In this document: positions 1 to 7,538 of the stretch, piece by piece
Numbering within the stretch: the first letter of the stretch is position 1
Layout: each line of letters begins with the position of its first letter
From: Kallotenue papyrolyticum
GTDB lineage: Bacteria; Chloroflexota; Chloroflexia; Chloroflexales; Kallotenuaceae
Assembly (NCBI RefSeq): GCF_000526415.1
Contig: NZ_JAGA01000002.1
Span: 1,170,001 to 1,234,000, forward strand
DNA: 64,000 nt
Direction: 5' to 3'
Notes under the pieces: model-generated
What the model saw: only the letters and a program-made list of their open reading frames with translations
Database searches by the model: none
What the model was told of the DNA's origin: nothing
Made by a program: the position numbers and the translations under genes

Positions 1-194
1 CGCAGGCGGCGCAGCGTAATCGGCAGGTTGTCGGGCGCGGGCGCGATGCGCTCGACATGGTGGCCTAGGCGGCGCAGTGCCTCGGCCAGCCCGCCGATCC
101 CGACCGCGGTGCCGCTGCCCTCTACCGCGCTTTGGAGCCACGAGTCGAGCAGCGCGATGCGCAGCGGCTGTGGAGCAGCGTGCGCTGGACTCAT
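1..194 (-). CDS. Glycosyltransferase, N-terminal fragment (runs off left edge)
   Basis: The first ~64 residues are visible. After a short leader, the peptide IALLDSWLQSAVEGSG is followed by GIGGLAEALRRLGHHVERIAP. This is the usual N-terminal Rossmann strand and glycine-rich loop of GT4-type (GT-B) glycosyltransferases that work on polysaccharides or glycolipids. Its ATG overlaps the stop of the upstream SDR gene as ATGA at 191-194, so the two are probably translationally coupled. The sugar donor and acceptor cannot be read from this fragment. Another GT-B enzyme of a different family is possible. Confidence 0.6.
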   Translation of the reverse strand, partial: MSPAHAAPQPLRIALLDSWLQSAVEGSGTAVGIGGLAEALRRLGHHVERIAPAPDNLPITLRRL

Positions 195-898
195 GCCGCG
201 TCGCCGGTGATCGTGAGTGGCAGCGCCGCGCCGGTGATGCTGGCGGCCTCCGCCGAGAGCAGAAAAGCAATCGTCTCGGCGACGCGCTCCAGGGGGACCA
301 GCCGCTGACGATCCTCGACCTGCCGCATCGCCGGCGTGTCCAGCGCAGCGGGCAGCAGCACGTTGGCGGTGATGCCCTCGGCGCTGTGCTCCCTGGCGAC
401 CACTTCGATCAGGCTGACCAGCGCACTTTTGGCCACCAGGTAGGCGGCCAGGCCGGCGGGCTTGGTGAGCACCGCCGCCGAGCTGATGGCGACGATGCGG
501 CCCCGCCGTTGCCGGCGCATCTGCGGCAGCACGGCACGGATCGCGTTGAACGCGCCATGCACATGGGCATCGAACATGCGTTGCCAGGTCTCGCGGCTGG
601 TGTCGGCCAGCGCGCCGCCCTCGAAGCCGCCGACCAGGTACACCAGGCCGTAGATCGGGCCCCACGTTGCGCCGAGGCGGGCCATCGCCGCGCTCAGGGC
701 GGTGTCATCCTGCAGATCGACCTGCAGCCCGTGCAGCTCGGCGGGCTGGCCCAGCTCGGCCTGCAGCCGCTGGAGCGCCTCTGCCGAACGTGACAGCGCC
801 ACGCAGCGGTAGTGCGGCAACAGTCGACGCAACACGGCCGGTCCCAGACCACCGGTCGCGCCCGGAAGAACGATGGTTTCGCGTGGTGTCTCAGGCAT
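191..898 (-). CDS. Short-chain dehydrogenase/reductase (SDR) family protein
   Basis: 235 aa, a usual length for classical SDRs. The N-terminal NAD(P)-binding motif is GATGGLGPAV, close to TGxxxGxG. The catalytic serine lies in AISSAAV, followed by the YxxxK pair in AAYLVAKSAL. The mid-region YLVGGFEGG replaces the usual NNAG, so it belongs to a divergent branch. It is an NAD(P)-dependent oxidoreductase of unknown substrate. It is transcribed away from coaE and coupled by a 4-nt overlap to the glycosyltransferase at the left edge, which hints at a role in sugar or envelope metabolism. That last step is inference. Confidence 0.85.
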   Translation of the reverse strand: MPETPRETIVLPGATGGLGPAVLRRLLPHYRCVALSRSAEALQRLQAELGQPAELHGLQVDLQDDTALSAAMARLGATWGPIYGLVYLVGGFEGGALADTSRETWQRMFDAHVHGAFNAIRAVLPQMRRQRRGRIVAISSAAVLTKPAGLAAYLVAKSALVSLIEVVAREHSAEGITANVLLPAALDTPAMRQVEDRQRLVPLERVAETIAFLLSAEAASITGAALPLTITGDAA

Positions 899-968
899 GC
901 CTGTCTCACGGGCGCCTCTGCCCGCGCCTCCGACAGCTATTATACGCCAGGTGATGGGCGTCGCGCCG

Positions 969-1646
969 TCAGCGCCGGCGGAGCGCGTCCATGATCCGCT
1001 GCCAGGCCTGCTCGACCTGACGTTCCGTCTCGGCCAGCGAGCCGCTGTTGTCGATCACCACATCGGCGACGGCGGCCTTGGCCGCCTGGGGCGACTGAGC
1101 GGCCATGCGCGCGCGCGCGTCGGCCTCGGTCATGCCGCGTTCCTGCACCAGGCGGCGCAGTTGCTCGCGCTCGTCGCAGATCACCACCCAGACCTCGTCG
1201 CAGAAGGCAGGATAGCCCGCCTCGATCAAACGGATCGCGTCCACGACGGCTACTTCACGACCGGGCGCCGCGGCGGCATCGCGCTCGCGCAGCCAGGCCA
1301 TGATCGCCTCGCGCGTGGCCGGGTGGACGATCTGCTCCAGCAGGCGTAGACGCTCGGGATCGTTGAACACGATGCGTCCCAGCTTGGGCCGATCGATCGG
1401 CCCGCCGGGCTGCTGAAGGATCTCGTTGCCGAAGACCTCGACAATGCGCCGGTAGGCCGGCTGGCCGACGGCCATCACCTGACGCGTCACCTGATCGGCA
1501 TCGATCACGTGTGCGCCGCGCGCAGCCAGCAGCTTGAGCACGGTACTTTTGCCACAGCCGATGTTGCCCGTCAGCCCGATCAGGTACAGGTGGGCAAACG
1601 GTCGCACCGGCGTGTGCGTGCCTTGCGCGGAAGGTGAACCTTCCAT
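969..1646 (-). CDS. coaE: Dephospho-CoA kinase
   Basis: 225 aa. It catalyses the last step of coenzyme A synthesis, ATP-dependent phosphorylation of the 3'-OH of dephospho-CoA in the cytoplasm. The P-loop GNIGCGKST lies near residue 30, followed by the family-typical DADQVTRQVM segment, the lid region DRPKLGRIVF and HPATREAI. The C-terminal half has VWVVICDEREQLRRLVQERG and VIDNSGSLAETERQVE, as in CoaE. The annotated ATG directly follows the TAG stop of the ABC-F gene (1647-1649). The ~20 residues before the first beta strand are unusually long, so the true start may lie a little downstream. Confidence 0.93.
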   Translation of the reverse strand: MEGSPSAQGTHTPVRPFAHLYLIGLTGNIGCGKSTVLKLLAARGAHVIDADQVTRQVMAVGQPAYRRIVEVFGNEILQQPGGPIDRPKLGRIVFNDPERLRLLEQIVHPATREAIMAWLRERDAAAAPGREVAVVDAIRLIEAGYPAFCDEVWVVICDEREQLRRLVQERGMTEADARARMAAQSPQAAKAAVADVVIDNSGSLAETERQVEQAWQRIMDALRRR

Positions 1647-3620
1647 CTAGCCCTCCTCGGCGATGCTGGTCCACAGATCGTACTGTTCCTGGAGCTGCTG
1701 CTCCAGCGCGACGTACTCATCGCCCAGGCGCGCAATGGCGTCCAGATCGCGACGCGCGGTGGCCGCTTCCAGCGCGGCCTGCGTCTCATGCAGCCGGTGT
1801 TCCAGCTCCGCGGCGCGCCGTTCGATCGCCGCCAGCCGTTTGTGCCGTTCGCGCTGTTGCCGCTCGCGTTCGCGGTGCTCGCGCGCCGAGCCGCCCGATG
1901 TGCCTAGCTGCTCGGCGCGCGGCGGCGTGTCAGGCCGTGCTGGAGCGTTGGCAGCGCCCGTGGCGCGCGTGTTGGCCTGGTGCTCCACATACGCGCTGTA
2001 GCCGCCTTCGACGATCGTCAGGCCACCGTTCTCGACGATCCACAGCCGATCGGCCAGCGCGTCGATGAAGTAGCGGTCGTGCGAGACGAAGAGGATCGTG
2101 CCCGCGAACTGACTCAGCACCTGCTCCAGCGCCTCACGCGCGGCGATATCCAGATGGTTGGTCGGCTCGTCGAGCACCAGCAGGTTCGGCGCACGCAGCG
2201 TCAGTTGCGCCAGCGCCACGCGGCTGCGCTCGCCGCCGGACAGATCGCCGATACGTTTGTACACATCGTCGCCGCTGAAGAGGAAGCTGCCCAGCAGCGT
2301 GCGCACGCGCTCGACGGTTTCGTGGGGCCGTGCGCGGTGCACCTCCTCTAGAATCGTGTGCTCTGCGCGCAGGGCGTCGTGGGTCTGCGCGTAGTAGCCA
2401 ATACTAACGCCGGCGCCCAGCTCGATGCGCCCGGCCAGCGGCGGCAGCTCGCCGATCAGTGTGCGCAGCAGCGTGGTCTTGCCGGAGCCGTTGGCGCCCA
2501 GCAGCGCGACCGCCTCGCCGCGGCGCAGTTCCAGCGCGGGAGTGCGTAGCAGCGCCCGCTCGCCCTGGGGCGTGCGGTAGCCGACGGTGAGTCCGGCGCC
2601 GGTGCGTAGCACGATCTCGCCGGAGCGACGCTCGGCATCGAGCGCGAGGCGCAATTGCGGCTGTGTCGGCGGCGGTGCAGCGAGCGCCTCCTTGACAAAG
2701 CCGTGGATCGAGTTCCAGCCGTAGCGAAAGCGGTTGAGCCGCTTGAGCCGGCCCTTGGCCTCTTTGGAGCGCTGACCGGCCAGGTGCCGGCGGATGAACT
2801 CTTCTTCCTTGGCGATAAAAGCCTGCTGCTGTTCGTACACCCGGCGCAGGTGCTCGTCGCGCGCGGCCTTCAGCTCCAGGTAGGCGGAATAGTTGCCGGG
2901 CCAGTCGTGCAGCCTGCCAAAGGCCAGCTCCAGCGTGCGCGTGGTGACTGCGTCCAGAAAGTAGCGGTCGTGCGAGATCACCACCAGCGTGCCCGGCCAG
3001 GTGCGCAGAAAGGCCTCCAGCCACTGCAATGCCGCCAGGTCGAGATGATTGGTCGGCTCGTCCAGCAGCAGCAGGTCGGGATCGCGCAACAGCGTCAGCG
3101 CCAGCGCCGCGCGCGTCTTCTGGCCACCGCTGAACTCGCCCACGCGCTGCTCGAACTGCGCGCGGGTAAAGCCCAGCCCCTCCAGCGTGCGCGCAATGGT
3201 GCGTTCGCTATCGTAGCCGCCGGCATGCTCGAAGCGTGCCAGCAGATCGCCATAGCGCTGCATGCGCGCTTCCCACTGCGGATGCGCCATGTCGCCAAGC
3301 TGCCCTTCTAGCGCGCGCAGCTCGGCTTCCATCGCCTGCAGATGAGCCAGTGCGGCCCGTGCCTCCTCCAGCAGCGTGCGCGTGCCGTCCAGCGGCGCTT
3401 CCTGCGCCAGGTAGCCTACGCGCGTGCCGCGCGCCAGATGGAGCGCACCCTCGTCGGGCGTTTCCACGCCGGCCAGGATTTTGAGCAGCGTGCTCTTGCC
3501 CGCGCCGTTGGGTCCCACCAGGCCGACCTTGTCGCCACGGCTCAGCGTGAAGCTGACCGCGTTGAAGATCAAATCGGCGCCGTAGTATTTGCTGAGCTGA
3601 CTCCCGCTTGCAATCGCCAT
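1647..3620 (-). CDS. ABC-F family ATPase (ribosome-associated type)
   Basis: 657 aa with two ABC ATPase domains and no membrane segment. Domain 1 has the Walker A GPNGAGKST, signature FSGGQKTR and Walker B LLLLDEPTNHLD. Domain 2 has GANGSGKTT, LSGGERSR and LLVLDEPTNHLD. A charged linker separates them, and the last ~90 residues form a Glu/Arg-rich coiled coil, the usual ABC-F C-terminal extension. ABC-F proteins act on the ribosome (EttA, Uup and antibiotic-protection types). The C-terminal coiled coil favours a Uup-like housekeeping member, but resistance or protection cannot be excluded. It is immediately followed by coaE, so the two share a transcript. Confidence 0.9.
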   Translation of the reverse strand: MAIASGSQLSKYYGADLIFNAVSFTLSRGDKVGLVGPNGAGKSTLLKILAGVETPDEGALHLARGTRVGYLAQEAPLDGTRTLLEEARAALAHLQAMEAELRALEGQLGDMAHPQWEARMQRYGDLLARFEHAGGYDSERTIARTLEGLGFTRAQFEQRVGEFSGGQKTRAALALTLLRDPDLLLLDEPTNHLDLAALQWLEAFLRTWPGTLVVISHDRYFLDAVTTRTLELAFGRLHDWPGNYSAYLELKAARDEHLRRVYEQQQAFIAKEEEFIRRHLAGQRSKEAKGRLKRLNRFRYGWNSIHGFVKEALAAPPPTQPQLRLALDAERRSGEIVLRTGAGLTVGYRTPQGERALLRTPALELRRGEAVALLGANGSGKTTLLRTLIGELPPLAGRIELGAGVSIGYYAQTHDALRAEHTILEEVHRARPHETVERVRTLLGSFLFSGDDVYKRIGDLSGGERSRVALAQLTLRAPNLLVLDEPTNHLDIAAREALEQVLSQFAGTILFVSHDRYFIDALADRLWIVENGGLTIVEGGYSAYVEHQANTRATGAANAPARPDTPPRAEQLGTSGGSAREHRERERQQRERHKRLAAIERRAAELEHRLHETQAALEAATARRDLDAIARLGDEYVALEQQLQEQYDLWTSIAEEG

Positions 3621-3659
3621 GTGTCACATCGCCATCCTACTCGAATCGCGGGGAATGAT

Positions 3660-3688
3660 AACAAAAAGCCCTGCGCCGCGCGTAGGGC
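3660..3688 (-). terminator. Intrinsic terminator of the histidine kinase gene
   Basis: Read on the minus strand, a 9-bp stem with one A-C mismatch (GCCCTACGC / GCGCAGGGC) is followed by TTTTTGTT. It lies 26 bp past the histidine kinase stop codon and before the ABC-F gene, so the two minus-strand genes are separate transcription units. Confidence 0.75.
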
Positions 3689-3713
3689 CAAAGACGAATG
3701 GCGCACGCGTGCA

Positions 3714-5741
3714 TTAAGCTGGGCGTGTGCGCAGCATCTCGGTAGCGATGGGCAGCGTAAAGAAAAACGTGCTGCCCTCGCCGGGCGTGCTCTCGGCCCA
3801 GATGCGCCCGCCGTGCAGCTCGACCAGCGCTTTGGTGATCGCCAGGCCCAACCCGGTGCCGCCGATGCGGCGTGTGTTGGAGTTGTCCACGCGGTAGAAG
3901 CGCTCAAAGATCCGCCCGAGTTCGTGCGGGGGAATGCCGATACCCTGGTCGCGCACGCTGATGAGCAGTGCCGGTTCGGGCGGCAGCGGCGGCGCCGAGG
4001 CGGGCGGTTGCCGCAGCACGCTGGCCTGCAACACCACCTCACCGCCTTCGGGCGAGTATTTGATCGCGTTGGAGAGCAGATTGCCCAGAATCTGGCGTAC
4101 GCGGTCGCGATCAGCATAGATCGGCGGCAGCGTTTCGGGTACGTCCAACAGCAAGCGATGGCGCTCAACATCCAGCTCGGCGTTGAGCTGCGCGACCAGC
4201 TCGCGCACCAGTCGTGGTAGGGCGATCACCCAGCGATCGAGCTTGATCTTGCCGGCATCGATGCGCGACACGTTCAACAGATCTTCTACCAGGTTCGAGA
4301 GGTGTTCGGCTTCTTTGTAAATGGTTTCGATAAACTCGTGTCGTTCGGCGGGATCGAACTCGCGCGCCAGCAACAGCTCGGTGTAGCCCAGAATCGAGGT
4401 CAGGGGCGTGCGCAGCTCATGCGACACCACCGAGACAAACTCCGATTTAAGACGATCGACCTCGCGCTCGCGTGTCACGTCATCAGCTGCCAGGAGAAAG
4501 CCGGCGGGAACGCCGAGGGCATTGCGCACCGGCATCACCAGCAGGCGCAGCTCCTGCCAGGGGGCTTGCAGCGCCACGATCGCGCTGGCCGGTTCGGTGT
4601 GCGGACGTGTGAACAGGTCGGAAAAGGCCAGGGGATCGGTCAGCCGTGGCAGCAGGTGCGGCAGCATGTCCCAGGGCACCAGTGTGATCGCCTCGGCGAC
4701 CGGTTGCAACGCCCATAAGCGCCACCAGGCGGGATTGACGCGCAGCAGCGCGCCGTGGTTGTCGATCAGTGCGAGGCCGGTCGGCAATTCGTCGAAGACC
4801 TGCTGCAGGTGGGTGCGCGCATCGGCCAGCTCTTGATAGAACTGCGCGCGCAGCACTGCCGGCGCAGCGATCTCGGCCAGGCGCTGGACGAAGGCTAGCG
4901 CGCGCGGCTCGAGCCGGCTACCTTCCAGGCCGATCGCGCCTAGCAGCCGCCCTGCGTAGATCAGGGGTGCGGCAAACTGGGTCTGCGCTCCGTGCTGACG
5001 CAGCATGGCGCGGCGGTTGGCCAGCGCCACTTTGGCCAGATCATGCGTCGCCGCCCGGCGGGCCAGCGCCGTGCCGGTCGTGTCCGGCCGATCCGTCAGC
5101 TCGAAGGCCAGCAGATGCAGGCCGTGCGCATTGGGCTCGACCAGATGGATCGCGCCACGCGTTGCCGCGCTGCGTTCCAGCGCCAGCCGCAGCAGGCAAG
5201 CCAGCAGCGGCTGCAACAACACCGGCGCCTGGAGCTGGGTGGCCAGCGCCGCCAACTGGCGCTGATCGTCACTGCTGAGCAGCGGCAGGCCGGCGGTGGT
5301 CGGCAGATCATCTGCTGCCGGTGCTACGGCGCCATCGCCCGCGATGGCGGTAGCCAGCAATGGCATAAGCGCCTGGAGCACCGCCAGCAGCCCTGCTGCG
5401 GCGGGCGCGTCCAGCAGCAGTTCGAGCGCGCCATAGCGGTTCTGCTGCCAGAGAATCGGCCAGCCCAGGTAATATCGATCGGCGGCCAGTTGCTGCCGCA
5501 GCGGTCGTGTCTGGCGCAGCACGCGTGCCGTGAGCCGCCGGGGCCAGTCCGCTGCCGTCTCGAGCGGCAGGCGCACGCTCCAAGCCTGGGGTGTGTGCAG
5601 CACGGTGATGCGGGCGGCCAGCCAGGGCTGAGCCGTGCACAGCAGCCGCAGGACGCGCGTTAGGCGCGGAGCCAGCGGCTCCGGCTCCAGGAGGGTCGTG
5701 CTGATCTGGTGCAGCAGTTTCAACTGGCGATCGGGATCCAT
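3714..5741 (-). CDS. Sensor histidine kinase with GAF and PAS domains
   Basis: 675 aa from the ATG at 5741, which has AGAGG 7 nt upstream. A longer start at 5780 would sit on the promoter -10 box and is rejected. Residues ~165-290 look like a GAF domain and ~300-420 a PAS domain (VFDELPTGLALIDNHG). HisKA follows with the phospho-acceptor His441 in VSHELRTPLTSILG, then HATPase_c with the N box NLLSNAIKYSPEGG, the G1 box VRDQGIGIP and GGTGLGLAITK. No membrane segment is seen, so it is probably cytosolic. There is no adjacent response regulator; the stand-alone receivers at 9.2-10.1 kb are possible partners (inference). Confidence 0.92.
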   Translation of the reverse strand: MDPDRQLKLLHQISTTLLEPEPLAPRLTRVLRLLCTAQPWLAARITVLHTPQAWSVRLPLETAADWPRRLTARVLRQTRPLRQQLAADRYYLGWPILWQQNRYGALELLLDAPAAAGLLAVLQALMPLLATAIAGDGAVAPAADDLPTTAGLPLLSSDDQRQLAALATQLQAPVLLQPLLACLLRLALERSAATRGAIHLVEPNAHGLHLLAFELTDRPDTTGTALARRAATHDLAKVALANRRAMLRQHGAQTQFAAPLIYAGRLLGAIGLEGSRLEPRALAFVQRLAEIAAPAVLRAQFYQELADARTHLQQVFDELPTGLALIDNHGALLRVNPAWWRLWALQPVAEAITLVPWDMLPHLLPRLTDPLAFSDLFTRPHTEPASAIVALQAPWQELRLLVMPVRNALGVPAGFLLAADDVTREREVDRLKSEFVSVVSHELRTPLTSILGYTELLLAREFDPAERHEFIETIYKEAEHLSNLVEDLLNVSRIDAGKIKLDRWVIALPRLVRELVAQLNAELDVERHRLLLDVPETLPPIYADRDRVRQILGNLLSNAIKYSPEGGEVVLQASVLRQPPASAPPLPPEPALLISVRDQGIGIPPHELGRIFERFYRVDNSNTRRIGGTGLGLAITKALVELHGGRIWAESTPGEGSTFFFTLPIATEMLRTRPA

Positions 5742-5778
5742 AACCTCTGCGCCGATGCACCACACCTGCGCCGATGGC

Positions 5779-5806
5779 ATTGTAGCACAGGCGCCGGTGG
5801 CGCAAA
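5779..5806 (-). promoter_or_regulatory. Sigma70-type promoter of the histidine kinase gene
   Basis: On the minus strand the -35 is TTTGCG (5801-5806) and the -10 is TACAAT (5779-5784), preceded by TGC, with a 16-bp spacer. The predicted transcript would start near 5772, about 30 nt before the preferred ATG at 5741. The -35 abuts the terminator hairpin of the next gene upstream. Confidence 0.6.
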
Positions 5807-5808
5807 CG

Positions 5809-5838
5809 CAACAGCGCCCCCAGTTGGGAGCGCTGTTG
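5809..5838 (-). terminator. Terminator-like hairpin after the first GlsB/YeaQ gene
   Basis: A 13-bp stem with one mismatch (CAACAGCGC core, loop of 4) lies 22 nt past the stop of the 5861-6136 gene on the minus strand. The following CGTTTG tail is weakly T-rich, so termination may be inefficient or Rho-assisted. It directly precedes the histidine kinase promoter. Confidence 0.5.
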
Positions 5839-5860
5839 GCCGGTGGTGCAGAACGGACGC

Positions 5861-6136
5861 TTAACGCACCGTTCCGCGGCGGAAGAGGTTAACGATCGCC
5901 AGCAGGATGATCGCGCCCAGCAGCGAAACCAGCAGCGCCGGCAGGCTGAAGTTGTTCTGGTTGATCGTGCCGGTGCCGAACAGCGGCGCCAGCAAGAAGC
6001 CGCCCAGGAACGCGCCGATGATGCCGACGATGATGTTGAGCAGGATGCCCTGCTGCGCGTCGGTGCGCATAATAATGCTGGCGATCCAGCCGATAATGCC
6101 GCCGACGATGAGCCAGATGATCAGATTGAGGATCAT
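5861..6136 (-). CDS. GlsB/YeaQ/YmgE family membrane protein
   Basis: 91 aa with three hydrophobic segments. The family signature is clear: IIWLIVGGIIGWIASIIM, then the invariant GILLNIIVGIIGAFLGGF. These transglycosylase-associated or general-stress proteins are small inner-membrane proteins found across bacteria, often stress-induced; their biochemical role is unsettled. A GGGAGG ribosome-binding site precedes the ATG. The 5' leader contains a perfect 8-bp hairpin at 6162-6181. A close paralogue lies next to it at 6254-6523 on the same strand, probably from tandem duplication. Confidence 0.88.
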   Translation of the reverse strand: MILNLIIWLIVGGIIGWIASIIMRTDAQQGILLNIIVGIIGAFLGGFLLAPLFGTGTINQNNFSLPALLVSLLGAIILLAIVNLFRRGTVR

Positions 6137-6161
6137 GGAAGTGCCTCCCTAGCTACGCCTG

Positions 6162-6181
6162 GAATGAGCCGCTGCTCATTC
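6162..6181 (-). repeat. Perfect inverted repeat in the 5' leader of a GlsB/YeaQ gene
   Basis: GAATGAGC, a 4-nt CGCT loop and GCTCATTC form a perfect 8-bp stem about 26 nt upstream of the 6136 start codon. It could be a leader stem-loop or an operator. It has no U-tract and so is not an obvious terminator. Confidence 0.5.
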
Positions 6182-6253
6182 AGTTCCGTTGTTCGTCTAT
6201 AGTATGCAGATTGCGTGCCAACGCTCCGCTCTTTGGGACGGTTTGACCGTTTC

Positions 6254-6523
6254 TTAGACGCGGCGGCGGCGCCCCGTGACCATGCCAACGATCAGCAGCA
6301 GGATACAGGCGCCAACGATCGCCGTGATCCAGCTACCAATGTCGAAGAACCGGAAGGGCTCCGGATCGCCGGTCAGTAGGCCCCACAGCCAGCCGCCCAG
6401 GAACGCGCCGACGATGCCGACGATGATATTGAGCAGAATGCCCTGTTGCGCGTCGGTGCCCATGATCTTACTGGCAATCCAGCCGACGATGCCGCCGAAG
6501 ATCAACCATGCAATAATGCCCAT
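6254..6523 (-). CDS. GlsB/YeaQ/YmgE family membrane protein (second copy)
   Basis: 89 aa. It starts at the ATG at 6523 rather than 6541, because AAAGGGGG sits 7 nt before the former. It shares MGIIAWLIFGGIVGWIASKIMGTDAQQGILLNIIVG-type sequence with the 5861-6136 paralogue and has three membrane segments. The middle region differs (GLLTGDPEPFRFFDIGSW), and the C-terminus is basic (TGRRRRV). It is a small stress-type membrane protein of unknown mechanism. Its position right beside its paralogue suggests a tandem duplication with diverging loops. Confidence 0.88.
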   Translation of the reverse strand: MGIIAWLIFGGIVGWIASKIMGTDAQQGILLNIIVGIVGAFLGGWLWGLLTGDPEPFRFFDIGSWITAIVGACILLLIVGMVTGRRRRV

Positions 6524-6623
6524 GTGTGTCCCCCTTTGCATCGAGACGTGCTACGTTGTGACACGATCGCCTTCGCTGCTGGTCTATGGCAGAAAGCGTG
6601 CCATGACCGCTTGGTGGACGTGC

Positions 6624-6629
6624 TATACT
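6624..6629 (+). promoter_or_regulatory. Extended -10 element upstream of mtnP
   Basis: TGCTATACT carries the extended TGN motif with TATACT as the -10. It lies 40 bp before the mtnP ATG. The -35 region (ATGACC) is poor, which fits an extended -10 promoter. Confidence 0.45.
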
Positions 6630-6668
6630 GCAGCCGCGAAGGAGCCGATGAGACAGGGAGCATAACCC

Positions 6669-7535
6669 ATGACGCACGCAACCATTGGGGTGATCGGCGG
6701 CAGTGGGCTCTACGACATGCCCGGCCTGACCGAACGTGAGGAGCTCGCGCTCGACACGCCCTTCGGCATGCCCAGCGATGTGTTCACGATTGGCACGCTC
6801 AACGGCCAGCGCGTCGCCTTTCTGCCGCGCCACGGCCGTGGTCATCGCCTGCTGCCCAGCGAAGTGCCCAGCCGTGCCAACATCTACGCCTTCAAACACC
6901 TGGGCGTACAACGCCTGATTTCGGTCAGCGCCGTCGGTAGCCTGCGCGAAGATCTGCCGCCCGGTCGCATGGTGGTGCCCGATCAACTGGTAGACCGTAC
7001 CCGCGGCGCGCGGCCCTCAACCTTTTTCGGCAACGGCGTGGTGGCGCACGTCGCCTTCGATCAGCCCTTCTGTCCCGAGCTACGCGCAGCGCTGCTGGCG
7101 GCTGTGCAGGCGACCGGCCAGACCGCGACCGATGGCGCGACGCTGTGCGTTATGGAAGGGCCGCAGTTCTCCACCAAAGCCGAATCCGAGTTTCACCGCC
7201 GCAGCGGCTTCGACCTGATCGGCATGACCGCGCTGCCGGAGGCCAAACTGGCGCGCGAAGCCGAGCTCTGTTACGGTCTGTTGGCGCTGGTCACCGACTA
7301 TGACTGCTGGCATCCCCAACACGCCAGCGTGACCGCCGAGGCGGTGGTGCAGGTGCTCCAACAGAATGTGCGTAATGCCCAGGCAGTGCTCGGCGCGCTG
7401 GTGTCGCGGCTGGCCGAGCCGCGCACCTGTGCCTGCGGCCACGCTCTGCAAACCGCAATCATGACTCCGGCCCACCTGATTCCGCCCGACACACGGCAGC
7501 GCCTGGCGCTGATCATCGGCCACTATCTGAGCTAG
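6669..7535 (+). CDS. mtnP: S-methyl-5'-thioadenosine phosphorylase
   Basis: 288 aa, the usual length of the PNP/MTAP family. It cleaves methylthioadenosine with phosphate to adenine and methylthioribose-1-phosphate in methionine and polyamine salvage. The N-terminus GVIGGSGLYDM holds the phosphate-binding loop. FLPRHGRGHRLLPSEVPSRANI and SVSAVGSLREDLPPG are hallmark MTAP segments. MEGPQFSTKAES and GMTALPEAKLAREAELCY follow, with the base-binding VTDYDCWH. GGGAG lies upstream of the ATG. It is followed after 3 nt by a flippase gene. Activity on other purine nucleosides cannot be ruled out from sequence. Confidence 0.93.
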   Translation: MTHATIGVIGGSGLYDMPGLTEREELALDTPFGMPSDVFTIGTLNGQRVAFLPRHGRGHRLLPSEVPSRANIYAFKHLGVQRLISVSAVGSLREDLPPGRMVVPDQLVDRTRGARPSTFFGNGVVAHVAFDQPFCPELRAALLAAVQATGQTATDGATLCVMEGPQFSTKAESEFHRRSGFDLIGMTALPEAKLAREAELCYGLLALVTDYDCWHPQHASVTAEAVVQVLQQNVRNAQAVLGALVSRLAEPRTCACGHALQTAIMTPAHLIPPDTRQRLALIIGHYLS

Positions 7536-7538
7536 CCT

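Noticed and set aside
5742-5780. Upstream ATG at 5780 as the histidine kinase start
   Set aside because: It sits on the TACAAT -10 box; the ATG at 5741 has a good ribosome-binding site.
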